A stretch of 12,466 bases of DNA, taken from DATFXM01 sp035315885 (GTDB lineage Bacteria; Acidobacteriota; Blastocatellia; UBA7656). The notes under the pieces are model-generated. The model had not been told where the DNA came from. It was given only the letters and a program-made list of their open reading frames with translations, and did not search any database. Position 1 is the first letter of the stretch. Each line of letters opens with the position of its first letter. The stretch spans positions 1 through 12,466 of the forward strand of contig DATFXM010000123.1 in assembly GCA_035315885.1 (NCBI GenBank), given 5' to 3'. Of the stretch, positions 6,875-12,466 are shown piece by piece. A program made the translations under genes and the position numbers.

Positions 6875-7867
6875 CTAGCGATTGGTGATCAGCTCGGAGA
6901 ACAAATCCAGCGATATATTCCTCCCGGTCACCACCGCAGCAATGATTCCCGTTCGCAGCCTCGAATCGCCGAGCGCCGCAATTGACGCGGCCGCCGAACC
7001 TTCAATCATAATGTGGTCCTCTAGCGCAACACGCAACAGCGACTCCTTCAATGCACGCTCGCTCACGATGATCATCCCATCGACGAGCCGCTGCACGATC
7101 GGAAAAGTAATCGAGTCCGTTTCGATGTTCCCCGCTAGGCCGTCTGCGATTGTAGGGGCTTCTTCGATTTGCAGAATTCTGCCGGCCTCGAGCGCGCGGG
7201 TCATTGTCGGCGACGTCTCCGGCTCGACGCCGTAGATCTTGATCCGGGGATTCCGAGCCTTCGCAGCTATCGCGATACCTGCGATTAAACCGCCTCCACC
7301 TACCGGGGCTACGATGCTGTCGCAGCCGGCGAGCTCATCGAGAATCTCCAGCGCGACCGTGCCTTGTCCCGCGATTACCTCCCGATCGTTGTAAGGCGAA
7401 ACAAACGTCATTTCACTTTCGGCCTGCATTCGTCGAGCGTCCCTCTCGGCGTCATCATAAGTCTCGCCCTTTTCCAATAACTTCACCGGGTATCGTCTGA
7501 TCGACTCCACCTTTGCTCGCGAGGCGGTGCGAGGAACAACAATCGTCGCATCAAGCGAGAGCAGGGAAGAGCAATGCGCCACCGCCAGGCCGTGATTGCC
7601 GGCTGACACAGTCAGGATTCCGCGTTGCTTCTCATCGACACTCAACGCGGTCAGCTTGGCGGCGGCCCCGCGAAGCTTGAACGATCCGGTCGGCTGGAAG
7701 CATTCCAGCTTCAAGAACACCTGCTGATCCGCGTTCGATAGCCATCGTGATTGTTCCAATGGCGTTCGCATTGCGATGGTCTTGATTCTCGCTGCGGCTG
7801 ATTCGATATCGTTCAGTCCCGGCTCTGCGGCTTCAGCACCGAAAGAATTGGCACTCACTGTGTTCAT
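6875..7867 (-). CDS. Threonine/serine dehydratase (PLP-dependent, no regulatory domain)
   Basis: A 330-residue fold-type II pyridoxal-phosphate enzyme that most likely deaminates L-threonine to 2-oxobutanoate or L-serine to pyruvate. The PLP Schiff-base lysine is Lys64 in PTGSFKLRGA. The substrate loop is SAGNHG (88-93), and the phosphate-binding glycine run is VGGGGL (189-194). The C-terminal cofactor-ring motif reads VTGRNIS, with Arg where SGGN is common. The length and absence of an ACT domain match the short catabolic TdcB type rather than allosteric IlvA; a serine racemase activity cannot be excluded. Start ATG 7867 has GGTGA about 10 bases upstream. The gene converges with gyrB. It is separated from rsmB upstream by 157 bp that contain a short tandem repeat, so it may have its own promoter. 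Confidence 0.92.
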   Translation of the reverse strand: MNTVSANSFGAEAAEPGLNDIESAAARIKTIAMRTPLEQSRWLSNADQQVFLKLECFQPTGSFKLRGAAAKLTALSVDEKQRGILTVSAGNHGLAVAHCSSLLSLDATIVVPRTASRAKVESIRRYPVKLLEKGETYDDAERDARRMQAESEMTFVSPYNDREVIAGQGTVALEILDELAGCDSIVAPVGGGGLIAGIAIAAKARNPRIKIYGVEPETSPTMTRALEAGRILQIEEAPTIADGLAGNIETDSITFPIVQRLVDGMIIVSERALKESLLRVALEDHIMIEGSAAASIAALGDSRLRTGIIAAVVTGRNISLDLFSELITNR

Positions 7868-7901
7868 CGGTTGTCACCGTAGCTTCATCGTGAACATTGA
7901 T

Positions 7902-7959
7902 GCGGTCTTTGCGAATCTTTGCGAGCCTTTGCGGTCTTTCGCAAATCTTTCCGGTCTTT
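7902..7959. repeat. Degenerate 9-11 bp tandem repeat between rsmB and the dehydratase gene
   Basis: Six successive units ending in CTTT are seen: GCGGTCTTT, GCGAATCTTT, GCGAGCCTTT, GCGGTCTTT, CGCAAATCTTT and CCGGTCTTT. The array covers much of the leader region of the dehydratase gene (35 bp upstream of ATG 7867). Confidence 0.75.
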
Positions 7960-8024
7960 GCGTGAAACGCCAACTTCGCCGGTCGCCCAACACGCGGGAC
8001 AGGGCACCTATCCAAACTCATCAC

Positions 8025-9452
8025 TCAGCACTTCCTCATCACCGCAACGAAAAATCCGTCGCATCCGTGTCTGTGAGGCAACGTTCTCACGAAGCCCTCT
8101 GGCGTCAGTAGACTTGAAGGAACGTCAGGACTCACTGACTCGAATTCGCCGTGACGATTCAAAAAGTCCGCGACCACGCTCTCATCTTCCTCAGCTTCTA
8201 TAGAGCATGTCGAGTAAACGAGCGTGCCTCCGCGCCTCAGGACTCGTGCAGCTTGCTCCAGCAGCAGCGATTGAGTCCCTGCCAGCCTTTGAATGTCTTC
8301 CGGCTGGAGTCGCCATTTTATCTCGGGATTCTGACGTAGCGTGCCGGTGCCCGAACACGGCGCGTCCACTAGCGCTCGATCGAACACAGTTTCCTCCGAG
8401 AAAGGCAACGCCAGCGTAGCATCGCACGCCAGCGCTAGTACCGACCTCACACCTAGACGTCGACACGTACTCGCGAGCGTGGCTACGCGGTGGCGATGCA
8501 CGTCACAGGCTACGATAGTCGAGCGATCGTTCGAGAGCGCAGCAATGTGACTCGTCTTTGAACCCGGCGAGGCGCACAAGTCCAATATCGATTCACCTGG
8601 CTGTGGATCTAAGACCAGGCTGACCAATTGGGACGCTTCGTCCTGGAAGTAGATCAAACCCTCTTCCGCCGGGCGAGTCAAAATTTCGGGGACGCTCCCA
8701 TCAAGCAAATATGCTCCGGCCGCGATGCTCGAGCGACTGATGCCCGGGAGATCGTCGATCGCTTTCACTATCGAAGCTTCGCCGCCCCGCAATACATTTA
8801 CACGAAAGGCGAGGGGCGCCGCGCTAATGTTTGCGCGCGCCAGTTCCTCGGCTTCCTTGACGCCGAATTGCGCAATCCAACGCTCGATCATCCACCGCGG
8901 GTGTGAGCACTCGATTGAAAGCCGATCGGTGGGGTCGGAAACCGATGCTCCAGGTTCTTCGTCAATGTTGGTCGAAGCTTTGCGAAGGACCGCATTCACC
9001 AATCCCGCTGCGCTCCTCGTGCGGGATTGCTTTACAAGGCTCACCGATTCGTTGACCGCTGCGGACGGCGGAATTCGACTCAGGAAACGGAGCTGATAGA
9101 CGCCCAATCGCAGGGCGATCAAAACTGGGAGGTCGATTTTGTCGACCGGTCTCTTCGAATACCTCGCGATGAAATAGTCCAGCGTCGACTGCCGGCGTAG
9201 AACTCCAAGCGTCAACTCGTAGACCAGACGGCGGTCTTCGGGCGAAAGCGCACCTTCGGGCATCGATGCCAGCAGCACCGAGGCATAAGCGCCTTCTTCG
9301 TTTACTCGTTTTAGTATTTCGAATGCGGAACGGCGTGAGGGACTGACCTGCGGCCTGTCTGCGATTGCTGCGCGGCCGCCTGCTCGATTAATTCGTTCAG
9401 CTCGCCCGGCTGAGCCCTTCGAGTGTCGCCGGCGTTTAAGCTCGTCGCTCAT
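8025..9452 (-). CDS. rsmB: 16S rRNA (cytosine-967-C5)-methyltransferase RsmB
   Basis: A 475-residue SAM-dependent methyltransferase that makes m5C967 in 16S rRNA. After a basic N-terminal extension of about 38 residues comes a NusB-like RNA-binding domain (about 39-160, with SRRSAFEILKRV and RIPPSAAVNESVSLVK). The catalytic domain has the SAM-binding motif DLCASPGSKT (291-300), motif IV DAPCSGTGTLRQNPEIKW with Cys366, and motif VI YSTCSIEAEEDE with the nucleophile Cys416. Both catalytic cysteines are present. The start ATG (9452) overlaps the stop of the upstream CxxCxxxCC gene in an ATGA arrangement, and no ribosome site is visible, so translation is probably coupled. The protein ends in Lys-Cys, and the sequence around its stop resembles that of the ferredoxin-hydrolase gene. 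Confidence 0.95.
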   Translation of the reverse strand: MSDELKRRRHSKGSAGRAERINRAGGRAAIADRPQVSPSRRSAFEILKRVNEEGAYASVLLASMPEGALSPEDRRLVYELTLGVLRRQSTLDYFIARYSKRPVDKIDLPVLIALRLGVYQLRFLSRIPPSAAVNESVSLVKQSRTRSAAGLVNAVLRKASTNIDEEPGASVSDPTDRLSIECSHPRWMIERWIAQFGVKEAEELARANISAAPLAFRVNVLRGGEASIVKAIDDLPGISRSSIAAGAYLLDGSVPEILTRPAEEGLIYFQDEASQLVSLVLDPQPGESILDLCASPGSKTSHIAALSNDRSTIVACDVHRHRVATLASTCRRLGVRSVLALACDATLALPFSEETVFDRALVDAPCSGTGTLRQNPEIKWRLQPEDIQRLAGTQSLLLEQAARVLRRGGTLVYSTCSIEAEEDESVVADFLNRHGEFESVSPDVPSSLLTPEGFVRTLPHRHGCDGFFVAVMRKC

Positions 9453-9883
9453 GCTGAAGGAATGAATTCGTCATCGCCCTGGCGACGTCGCTCCGATGCC
9501 AGAAAATCATAGTAGCCACAGCGCGCGCCATCTGGATACGAGCGGCAAACTGATGGCCTCGCGTCGTAGATCGTGCAGCGTCGCTCCTCGGTGTTTAAAA
9601 ACTCACACACCGATTTGAAGATGTGATCCTTCTGATGCCTGAGCACCCGATCACCCCACGCGATCTTGGTGTACTTCTTCTCTGCCTGCTTGTATGAAAT
9701 TCCGAAGTGCTTTGCGATTCGAAGGAGGTCTCTTTTCGTCACTTCGATGCGATCATAGCTACAGCAATAGGCGGGACACTGGGCGCACTTATAAAGGACG
9801 CGCAGCGTTCGTGACTTTGGATGTTTGCCATTGGTGGCTTCTATCATTGCCCCCTGATGCTTGCCATTGGTAGCTTCTATCAT
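9449..9883 (-). CDS. YkgJ/UPF0153-family CxxCxxxCC zinc- or iron-binding protein
   Basis: A 144-residue protein of the YkgJ (UPF0153) family, predicted to bind a metal through clustered cysteines; the biochemical role is unknown. The signature CAQCPAYCC has Cys33, Cys36, Cys40 and Cys41. It is followed by the family pattern TKRDLLRIAKHFGIS, C-x-FL (Cys93), C-x-IYDARPSVCRSYP (Cys103, Cys113) and Cys122. The first 24 residues are a tandem duplication (MIEATNGKHQGA, then MIEATNGKHPKS) caused by a 36-bp repeat in the DNA. ATG 9883 and ATG 9847 are therefore equivalent starts, each with its own AGGG-type ribosome site; an in-frame TAG lies upstream. The family core begins after the duplication. 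The stop overlaps the rsmB start by 4 bp, suggesting one operon and possibly a link to RNA modification. Confidence 0.85.
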   Translation of the reverse strand: MIEATNGKHQGAMIEATNGKHPKSRTLRVLYKCAQCPAYCCSYDRIEVTKRDLLRIAKHFGISYKQAEKKYTKIAWGDRVLRHQKDHIFKSVCEFLNTEERRCTIYDARPSVCRSYPDGARCGYYDFLASERRRQGDDEFIPSA

Positions 9884-9892
9884 TGCCCTCTG
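9820..9892. repeat. 36-bp tandem duplication of a ribosome site and start codon
   Basis: Segments 9820-9856 and 9856-9892 are nearly identical (three mismatches in 37 bp) with a period of 36 bp. Each copy holds a purine-rich ribosome site, an ATG and the codons for IEATNGKH. Because 36 is a multiple of three, the frame is kept. Confidence 0.85.
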
Positions 9893-9919
9893 GATCCCGT
9901 TGAGGAAGCCGACGCACTG

Positions 9920-9925
9920 ATTCTA
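9920..9925 (-). promoter_or_regulatory. Candidate -10 element for the CxxCxxxCC-rsmB operon
   Basis: The minus strand reads TAGAAT (five of six matches to TATAAT) 36 bp upstream of ATG 9883. The -35 region is poor (TTTAGT at 17 bp). An inverted repeat AACGCTAA/TTAGCGTT (9925-9932 with 9961-9968) overlaps the first base of this element and could be an operator, but this rests on position only. Confidence 0.25.
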
Positions 9926-9994
9926 ACGCTAAGGTAGATCAAACTAAAGCTGCAGACGTTTTAGCGTTGTGAAAAGTTTCTTGGGCGCGAAGAA

Positions 9995-10012
9995 ACTCAC
10001 GTTGACGTGAGT
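9995..10012. other. Perfect 8-bp palindrome with 2-bp centre
   Basis: ACTCACGT, then TG, then ACGTGAGT. On the minus strand it follows the hairpin at 10017-10049 and is itself followed by TTTCTT. It may be a second terminator hairpin behind lysW or a protein-binding site. Confidence 0.5.
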
Positions 10013-10016
10013 GGAA

Positions 10017-10049
10017 ACACAAGAGCCACCGCTTCAGGTGGCTTCGTGT
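10017..10049 (-). terminator. Hairpin downstream of lysW
   Basis: AGCCACC (10024-10030) pairs with GGTGGCT (10037-10043) around a 6-nt loop. An outer ACAC/GTGT pairing (10017-10020 with 10046-10049) extends the stem across a small internal loop. On the minus strand it lies 27 bp after the lysW stop and is followed by a short T-rich stretch (GTGTTTCC). It is a plausible but modest intrinsic terminator. Confidence 0.5.
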
Positions 10050-10075
10050 GGATGTTCGTGCTTTTACTGGCGGCC

Positions 10076-10249
10076 CTACTCGTTCCAATCCTCCTCTTCT
10101 TCTTCCACCGCTACGTCCAGCTCAATCGGGTCCAGACCAACCACTTCAAGCTGAGCGCCGCAATCCGAGCATTCGACAACGTCGCCTTTGTCGGTGTCTT
10201 CATCCACTTGGACAACCGCTTCGCATTCGGGGCACGTTCCTCTTGGCAT
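10076..10249 (-). CDS. lysW: LysW-type amino-group carrier protein
   Basis: A 57-residue acidic protein in the size range of LysW (54 residues in Thermus thermophilus). In the carrier-dependent lysine or arginine pathway, the amino group of 2-aminoadipate or glutamate is attached to the side-chain carboxyl of the last Glu of LysW, which then protects and carries the intermediate. Two zinc-binding Cys pairs are visible: CPEC (Cys6, Cys9) and CSDC (Cys27, Cys30). The middle, GAQLEVVGLDPIELD, is the most family-specific part. The C-terminus is EDWNE, compared with the usual EDWGE; the terminal Glu57 is kept. Start ATG 10249 is preceded by AGGAGG (10267-10262 on the minus strand) with a rather long 12-nt gap. 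None of the partner enzymes (LysX, LysZ, LysY, LysJ, LysK) is in the window. Candidate cotranscribed neighbours are the small gene and the SH3-like gene upstream. Confidence 0.88.
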   Translation of the reverse strand: MPRGTCPECEAVVQVDEDTDKGDVVECSDCGAQLEVVGLDPIELDVAVEEEEEDWNE

Positions 10250-10322
10250 TGTCGATTCTTCCCTCCTGTGTTCTCCGCGCCAGAGTGGTTGGCGCGTGCA
10301 AAAAAATTTCTAAACCAAAACC

Positions 10323-10535
10323 TCATGAATTTGCAAGCATGCCGAATCTGACTGCGATCGTGGCACCAATAAGCCATTTGAAGAACCCTTTCTTCGCAAT
10401 AACCACAGTGCGTGAAACCAAAAAACGTGCTTTCAGCACTCGCGTCGCAGCGTTAACAAAGTCGTGCGCTGGTTCGTATCGTGTAACGTCAAAGTAAACT
10501 CGTGACGGATCAATCAGACCGTCTGAGTTGGGCAT
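10323..10535 (-). CDS. Possible 70-residue hypothetical protein
   Basis: A frame of 70 codons starting at ATG 10535, inside the last 26 bp of the secreted SH3-like gene, and ending 73 bp before lysW. GGAG sits 4 nt before the ATG, so translation could be coupled to the upstream gene. Codons favour purines in the first position, which suggests coding. The sequence is basic, with a mildly hydrophobic C-terminal half (KKGFFKWLIGATIAVRFGML) that could associate with a membrane. I recognise no family, and a chance frame is possible. Confidence 0.38.
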   Translation of the reverse strand: MPNSDGLIDPSRVYFDVTRYEPAHDFVNAATRVLKARFLVSRTVVIAKKGFFKWLIGATIAVRFGMLANS

Positions 10536-11301
10536 TCAGCTTCTCCAAACGTGTCCGCGCCGCAACGGCTGCGTCGCTTTTCGGGAATCTCGCCAGAATC
10601 TCGCGGTAAGCACGTCCGTCATAGACATACTGGTTGTTGGCACCGTTAAAGTCGAACGACACACCAATCCTGCTGTATCGATCGAGTCCGGGATCAGTGA
10701 GGAAGTAGTCTCTTTCACTCGCGCCGTATTTCTGCGTATCGGCCCTCGCGATCCGGCGAGTGGATCGAATGCCGAGCACGCTGGACGCTCGCTCAGCCTC
10801 CTCGCCCTGCGCTAATAGGACCTTCGGGACCAGGATTGAGTGCGGCATGAAACGGAGAAACAACTGACAACGTGTTAACCGCTCCAGCCCGTCGGTCGAT
10901 TCGGCAATCATTTCAAGAAGCCGCCGATCTTCTCCTCTGCGACTCGGGACGATCAATGACGCCGCGTGAATCCATCCGGAGGTTCTGCGACTTGTAGCGA
11001 CGTGACAGAAGTGCGGCTGTTGCAAGGTCGCGTTCCGCCGGCTGATTATCCACACTTTTCTTCCAAGTCGCAGTCGTCTCACGACCGTAGACTTCAACTC
11101 AGGCTTCTGTCTGAGCGCCGCGAGATGCTCGTCGGCCACAAAAGCGAGAACGGATCGCACTCCTGCCGTCGAGTCCTTTACGTCAGCAGCACGCGCCTTA
11201 GTCGTCGAATGTGAAATAGACTGTGCATCAAGTCTGTCGCCAGTAACGCTGACGACACCAACGCTGAGAAGAGCAACCCATACGCGTATGAAACGATTCA
11301 A
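10510..11301 (-). CDS. Secreted protein with SH3-like and short TPR-like segments
   Basis: A 263-residue exported protein of unknown function. I place the start at TTG 11301 because GGAGGT lies 5 nt upstream and the protein then opens with a standard signal peptide (basic MNRFIR, hydrophobic VWVALLSVGVVSV, likely cut near LDA-Q at residue 26). An in-frame ATG at 11385 would put 28 odd residues before it. The mature part contains a bacterial SH3-like stretch (RRLRLGRKVWIISRR to GWIHAASLIVPS), a helical middle, an aromatic segment (GLDRYSRIGVSFDF), and a C-terminal YREILARFPKSDAAVAARTRL that resembles the last helix pair of tetratricopeptide proteins. No lipobox is present. It may act in the cell envelope, but this is inferred only from export and the SH3-like fold. 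It could be first in an operon with the 70-residue frame and lysW. Confidence 0.68.
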   Translation of the reverse strand: MNRFIRVWVALLSVGVVSVTGDRLDAQSISHSTTKARAADVKDSTAGVRSVLAFVADEHLAALRQKPELKSTVVRRLRLGRKVWIISRRNATLQQPHFCHVATSRRTSGWIHAASLIVPSRRGEDRRLLEMIAESTDGLERLTRCQLFLRFMPHSILVPKVLLAQGEEAERASSVLGIRSTRRIARADTQKYGASERDYFLTDPGLDRYSRIGVSFDFNGANNQYVYDGRAYREILARFPKSDAAVAARTRLEKLNAQLRRSD

Positions 11302-11403
11302 GGGACACCTCCATTGAACTGGACGCTTGTTTTTTTGATGAGATCGAATTCGAGGTGCGGAAAACTTCAGGCAGGCACGACTCACAAAGAGCGTTGCAGT
11401 CGC

Positions 11404-11433
11404 ATTAAAGCTAAGGACGCCTCAAAAGATCAA
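11404..11433 (-). promoter_or_regulatory. Candidate promoter of the secreted SH3-like gene
   Basis: Minus strand: -35 TTGATC (11433-11428), 18-bp spacer, -10 TTTAAT (11409-11404, five of six matches). It would give a leader of about 95 nt before TTG 11301. Confidence 0.35.
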
Positions 11434-11550
11434 GCGTCAGGAGTGCGATTGGTGAGATTCATCAGACTGATTATTTGCTTTGGACATTGAATGCGCAATG
11501 AGGGTAGTGGGGTCATACACTAGGACGCACTACCAAAAACAGGCTGCACC

Positions 11551-11580
11551 TTGACACCCGGCGAAACGGTCAGTTATTTT
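11551..11580 (+). promoter_or_regulatory. Candidate upstream promoter toward tRNA-Thr
   Basis: A perfect -35 TTGACA (11551-11556) is followed after 18 bp by TATTTT (11575-11580, four of six matches). It points toward the tRNA gene, with a start near 11588, and may be a second promoter for it. The space 11434-11550 shows nothing further that I can identify. Confidence 0.4.
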
Positions 11581-11637
11581 GATCAGTCGTTTCTAGCGAG
11601 CGGACGCACCCTATGTAGACGCCCACTGTATAGGCCG

Positions 11638-11646
11638 TGATATAAA
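11638..11646 (+). promoter_or_regulatory. Extended -10 promoter of the tRNA-Thr gene
   Basis: TGA directly precedes TATAAA (11641-11646), an extended -10 with five of six matches. TAGACG at 11616-11621 could serve as a -35 (four of six, 19-bp spacer). Transcription would start near 11653, about 16 nt before the mature tRNA. Confidence 0.5.
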
Positions 11647-11668
11647 GGATGCGTGGGCACCGCATCGA

Positions 11669-11744
11669 GCCAGCGTAGCTCAGTTGGTAGAGCATCGGTT
11701 TCGTAAACCGGAGGTCAAGGGTTCGAGTCCCTTCGCTGGCTCCA
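11669..11744 (+). tRNA. tRNA-Thr (anticodon CGU)
   Basis: A complete 76-nt cloverleaf. The acceptor stem is GCCAGCG with CGCTGGC, and the D arm is GCTC...GAGC. The anticodon stem is TCGGT/ACCGG (one T-G pair) around the loop TTCGTAA, which places CGT at positions 34-36 and so reads ACG threonine codons. The T arm is AAGGG-TTCGAGT-CCCTT. The discriminator base is T and CCA is encoded. A promoter lies just upstream and a hairpin terminator 18 bp downstream. Confidence 0.97.
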
Positions 11745-11762
11745 TAGAATCAAGAGTTTAAC

Positions 11763-11783
11763 GCCGCCTCAGAGGGCGGCTTT
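11763..11783 (+). terminator. Intrinsic terminator of tRNA-Thr
   Basis: GCCGCC (11763-11768), a 6-nt loop, then GGCGGC (11775-11780), followed by TTTCC. It is a compact GC-rich hairpin with a short T-run. Confidence 0.65.
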
Positions 11784-11978
11784 CCTCATGGTCAAACATT
11801 CACTCAAACATTCAATCGCCTTCTGAAAAATTCTTGAGCGGAACGAAATTTCCATGCTAACTTGCCGGCACAAGCGCAGACCGGCAGCACCGAACGAGAA
11901 TCTGCGCACTACCTTCGAGAGGAAAGAGTTCTTTCGACGCTGGCTTCCTGGCGAATTCTTGAAAGGAACTTTTTCACC

Positions 11979-12068
11979 GTGAGTACTACAGAAACTCCAA
12001 AGCTCACTATTCAATTCCCGAAGTCTGCAACGTCCTTCAGATCTACCACACTCTGGAACCTAGTCTGA
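11979..12068 (+). other. Short frame with ribosome site in a 390-bp gap, possibly a broken gene start
   Basis: Between the tRNA terminator and the permease gene (11784-12174) I see no convincing gene. GTG 11979 has AAGGA 11 nt upstream and opens a 29-codon frame (VSTTETPKLTIQFP...LWNLV, stop 12066-12068). A one-base shift at about 12019 would pass into another frame that reads EVCNVLQIYHTLEPSL and then a hydrophobic run, and stays open to 12319. This could be the remnant of a membrane-protein gene or chance. Confidence 0.2.
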
Positions 12069-12174
12069 TCCTGATCATTCTTGCCTTCGCGACCGCCCTC
12101 ATCGCGAGGTATCCTTTTGCCGTCGCTGCTCGCTTGCCTTCATCATTTCGTTCATGTCCGTCGCTGGCCGAATC

Positions 12175-12466
12175 TCATTCGGCGCGAAGAGCCTTCATGA
12201 CGTCGATACGCGCAGCGCGCACGGCCGGCGCCAGGGACGCGATGACCGCGGCCGTCAGCAGCACGAACGCAAAAATGACCACGGGCAAGACGCCCGGCAT
12301 CTTCACGTCGAAGAAATAGCTGCGCGCCAAACGAGCCATCACGAACCCAAATGCCGCGCCTGCGAGGACGCCGGCCGCAGCCATCACGATGCCATCTGCG
12401 ATTACGCCGCGCAGAAGGTCTCGTGGTTGCGATCCTAGTGCCAACCGGATACCGAATTCGCGCGTC
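12175..12466 (-). CDS. ABC transporter permease, MacB/FtsX family, C-terminal end
   Basis: The last 96 codons of a minus-strand gene whose start lies beyond the window; the frame stays open to the last base. The visible part begins TREFGIRLALGSQPRDLLRGV, the cytoplasmic coupling segment typical of the C-terminal FtsX domain. Two hydrophobic segments follow (IVMAAAGVLAGAAFGFVMA and GVLPVVIFAFVLLTAAVIAS), and the end LAPAVRAARIDVMKALRAE is characteristic of MacB-like permeases. These proteins move substrates or transmit force across the membrane together with a separate ATPase. The ending is much like that of the large duplicated permeases abundant in Acidobacteria, but the family assignment needs the missing N-terminal part. 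Confidence 0.88.
   Translation of the reverse strand, partial: TREFGIRLALGSQPRDLLRGVIADGIVMAAAGVLAGAAFGFVMARLARSYFFDVKMPGVLPVVIFAFVLLTAAVIASLAPAVRAARIDVMKALRAE

Noticed and set aside
10007..10497. Plus-strand open frames across the lysW region
   Set aside because: They are antisense shadows of lysW and the small frame beside it. They lack ribosome sites and recognisable motifs, and their first-position composition is poor.
11045..11053. Perfect DnaA-box sequence TTATCCACA near the recF-gyrB region
   Set aside because: It is a single copy inside the coding region of the secreted SH3-like gene, with no cluster of boxes or AT-rich unwinding region. One chance hit in 12 kb is not surprising, so no origin is claimed.
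1..12466. CRISPR array, insertion sequence, prophage or toxin-antitoxin system
   Set aside because: The repeats seen are tandem words or hairpins without regular unique spacers. There is no transposase, integrase, terminal inverted repeat with target duplication, or recognisable toxin gene.

Overview
The window looks like a chromosomal housekeeping segment from a free-living, moderately GC-rich bacterium, most likely an acidobacterium (Blastocatellia-like). That placement is an inference. It rests on a Gram-negative-type GyrB, the tail of a MacB/FtsX permease resembling the acidobacterial duplicated permeases, a stand-alone LysW carrier protein, and intergenic spaces filled with short degenerate tandem repeats. 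Nothing in the window looks like a phage, insertion sequence or CRISPR array.

Layout from left to right. pssA (phosphatidylserine synthase, 5' end outside the window) converges on a minus-strand pair: a Tat-exported gluconate 2-dehydrogenase subunit 3-like protein and a small hypothetical gene in front of it. Next on the minus strand is a fusion of a ferredoxin domain with a metallo-beta-lactamase-fold domain. Heptamer-based inverted repeats lie on both sides of it. recF and gyrB follow on the plus strand and are closely spaced. recF has an extended -10 element placed so that its mRNA could be leaderless. A hairpin separates gyrB from a convergent threonine/serine dehydratase. Behind that gene come rsmB (16S rRNA m5C methyltransferase) and a CxxCxxxCC protein, coupled by an ATGA overlap.

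The region 9.9-11.4 kb (minus strand) holds a secreted SH3-like protein that starts at TTG, a possible coupled 70-residue protein, and a 57-codon gene for LysW. LysW is the amino-group carrier protein of the carrier-dependent lysine/arginine pathway. It has two Cys pairs and the C-terminal residues EDWNE, and none of its enzyme partners is in view. A tRNA-Thr(CGU) gene with promoter and terminator follows. After a stretch without a convincing gene, the 3' end of an ABC transporter permease closes the window.

I did not find a multi-gene system that is clearly new. The points most worth a second look are the orphan lysW gene, the short-repeat families that form long hairpins and reach into gene 3' ends, the duplicated ribosome-binding site and start of the CxxCxxxCC gene, and the unusual metal motif of the ferredoxin-hydrolase fusion.
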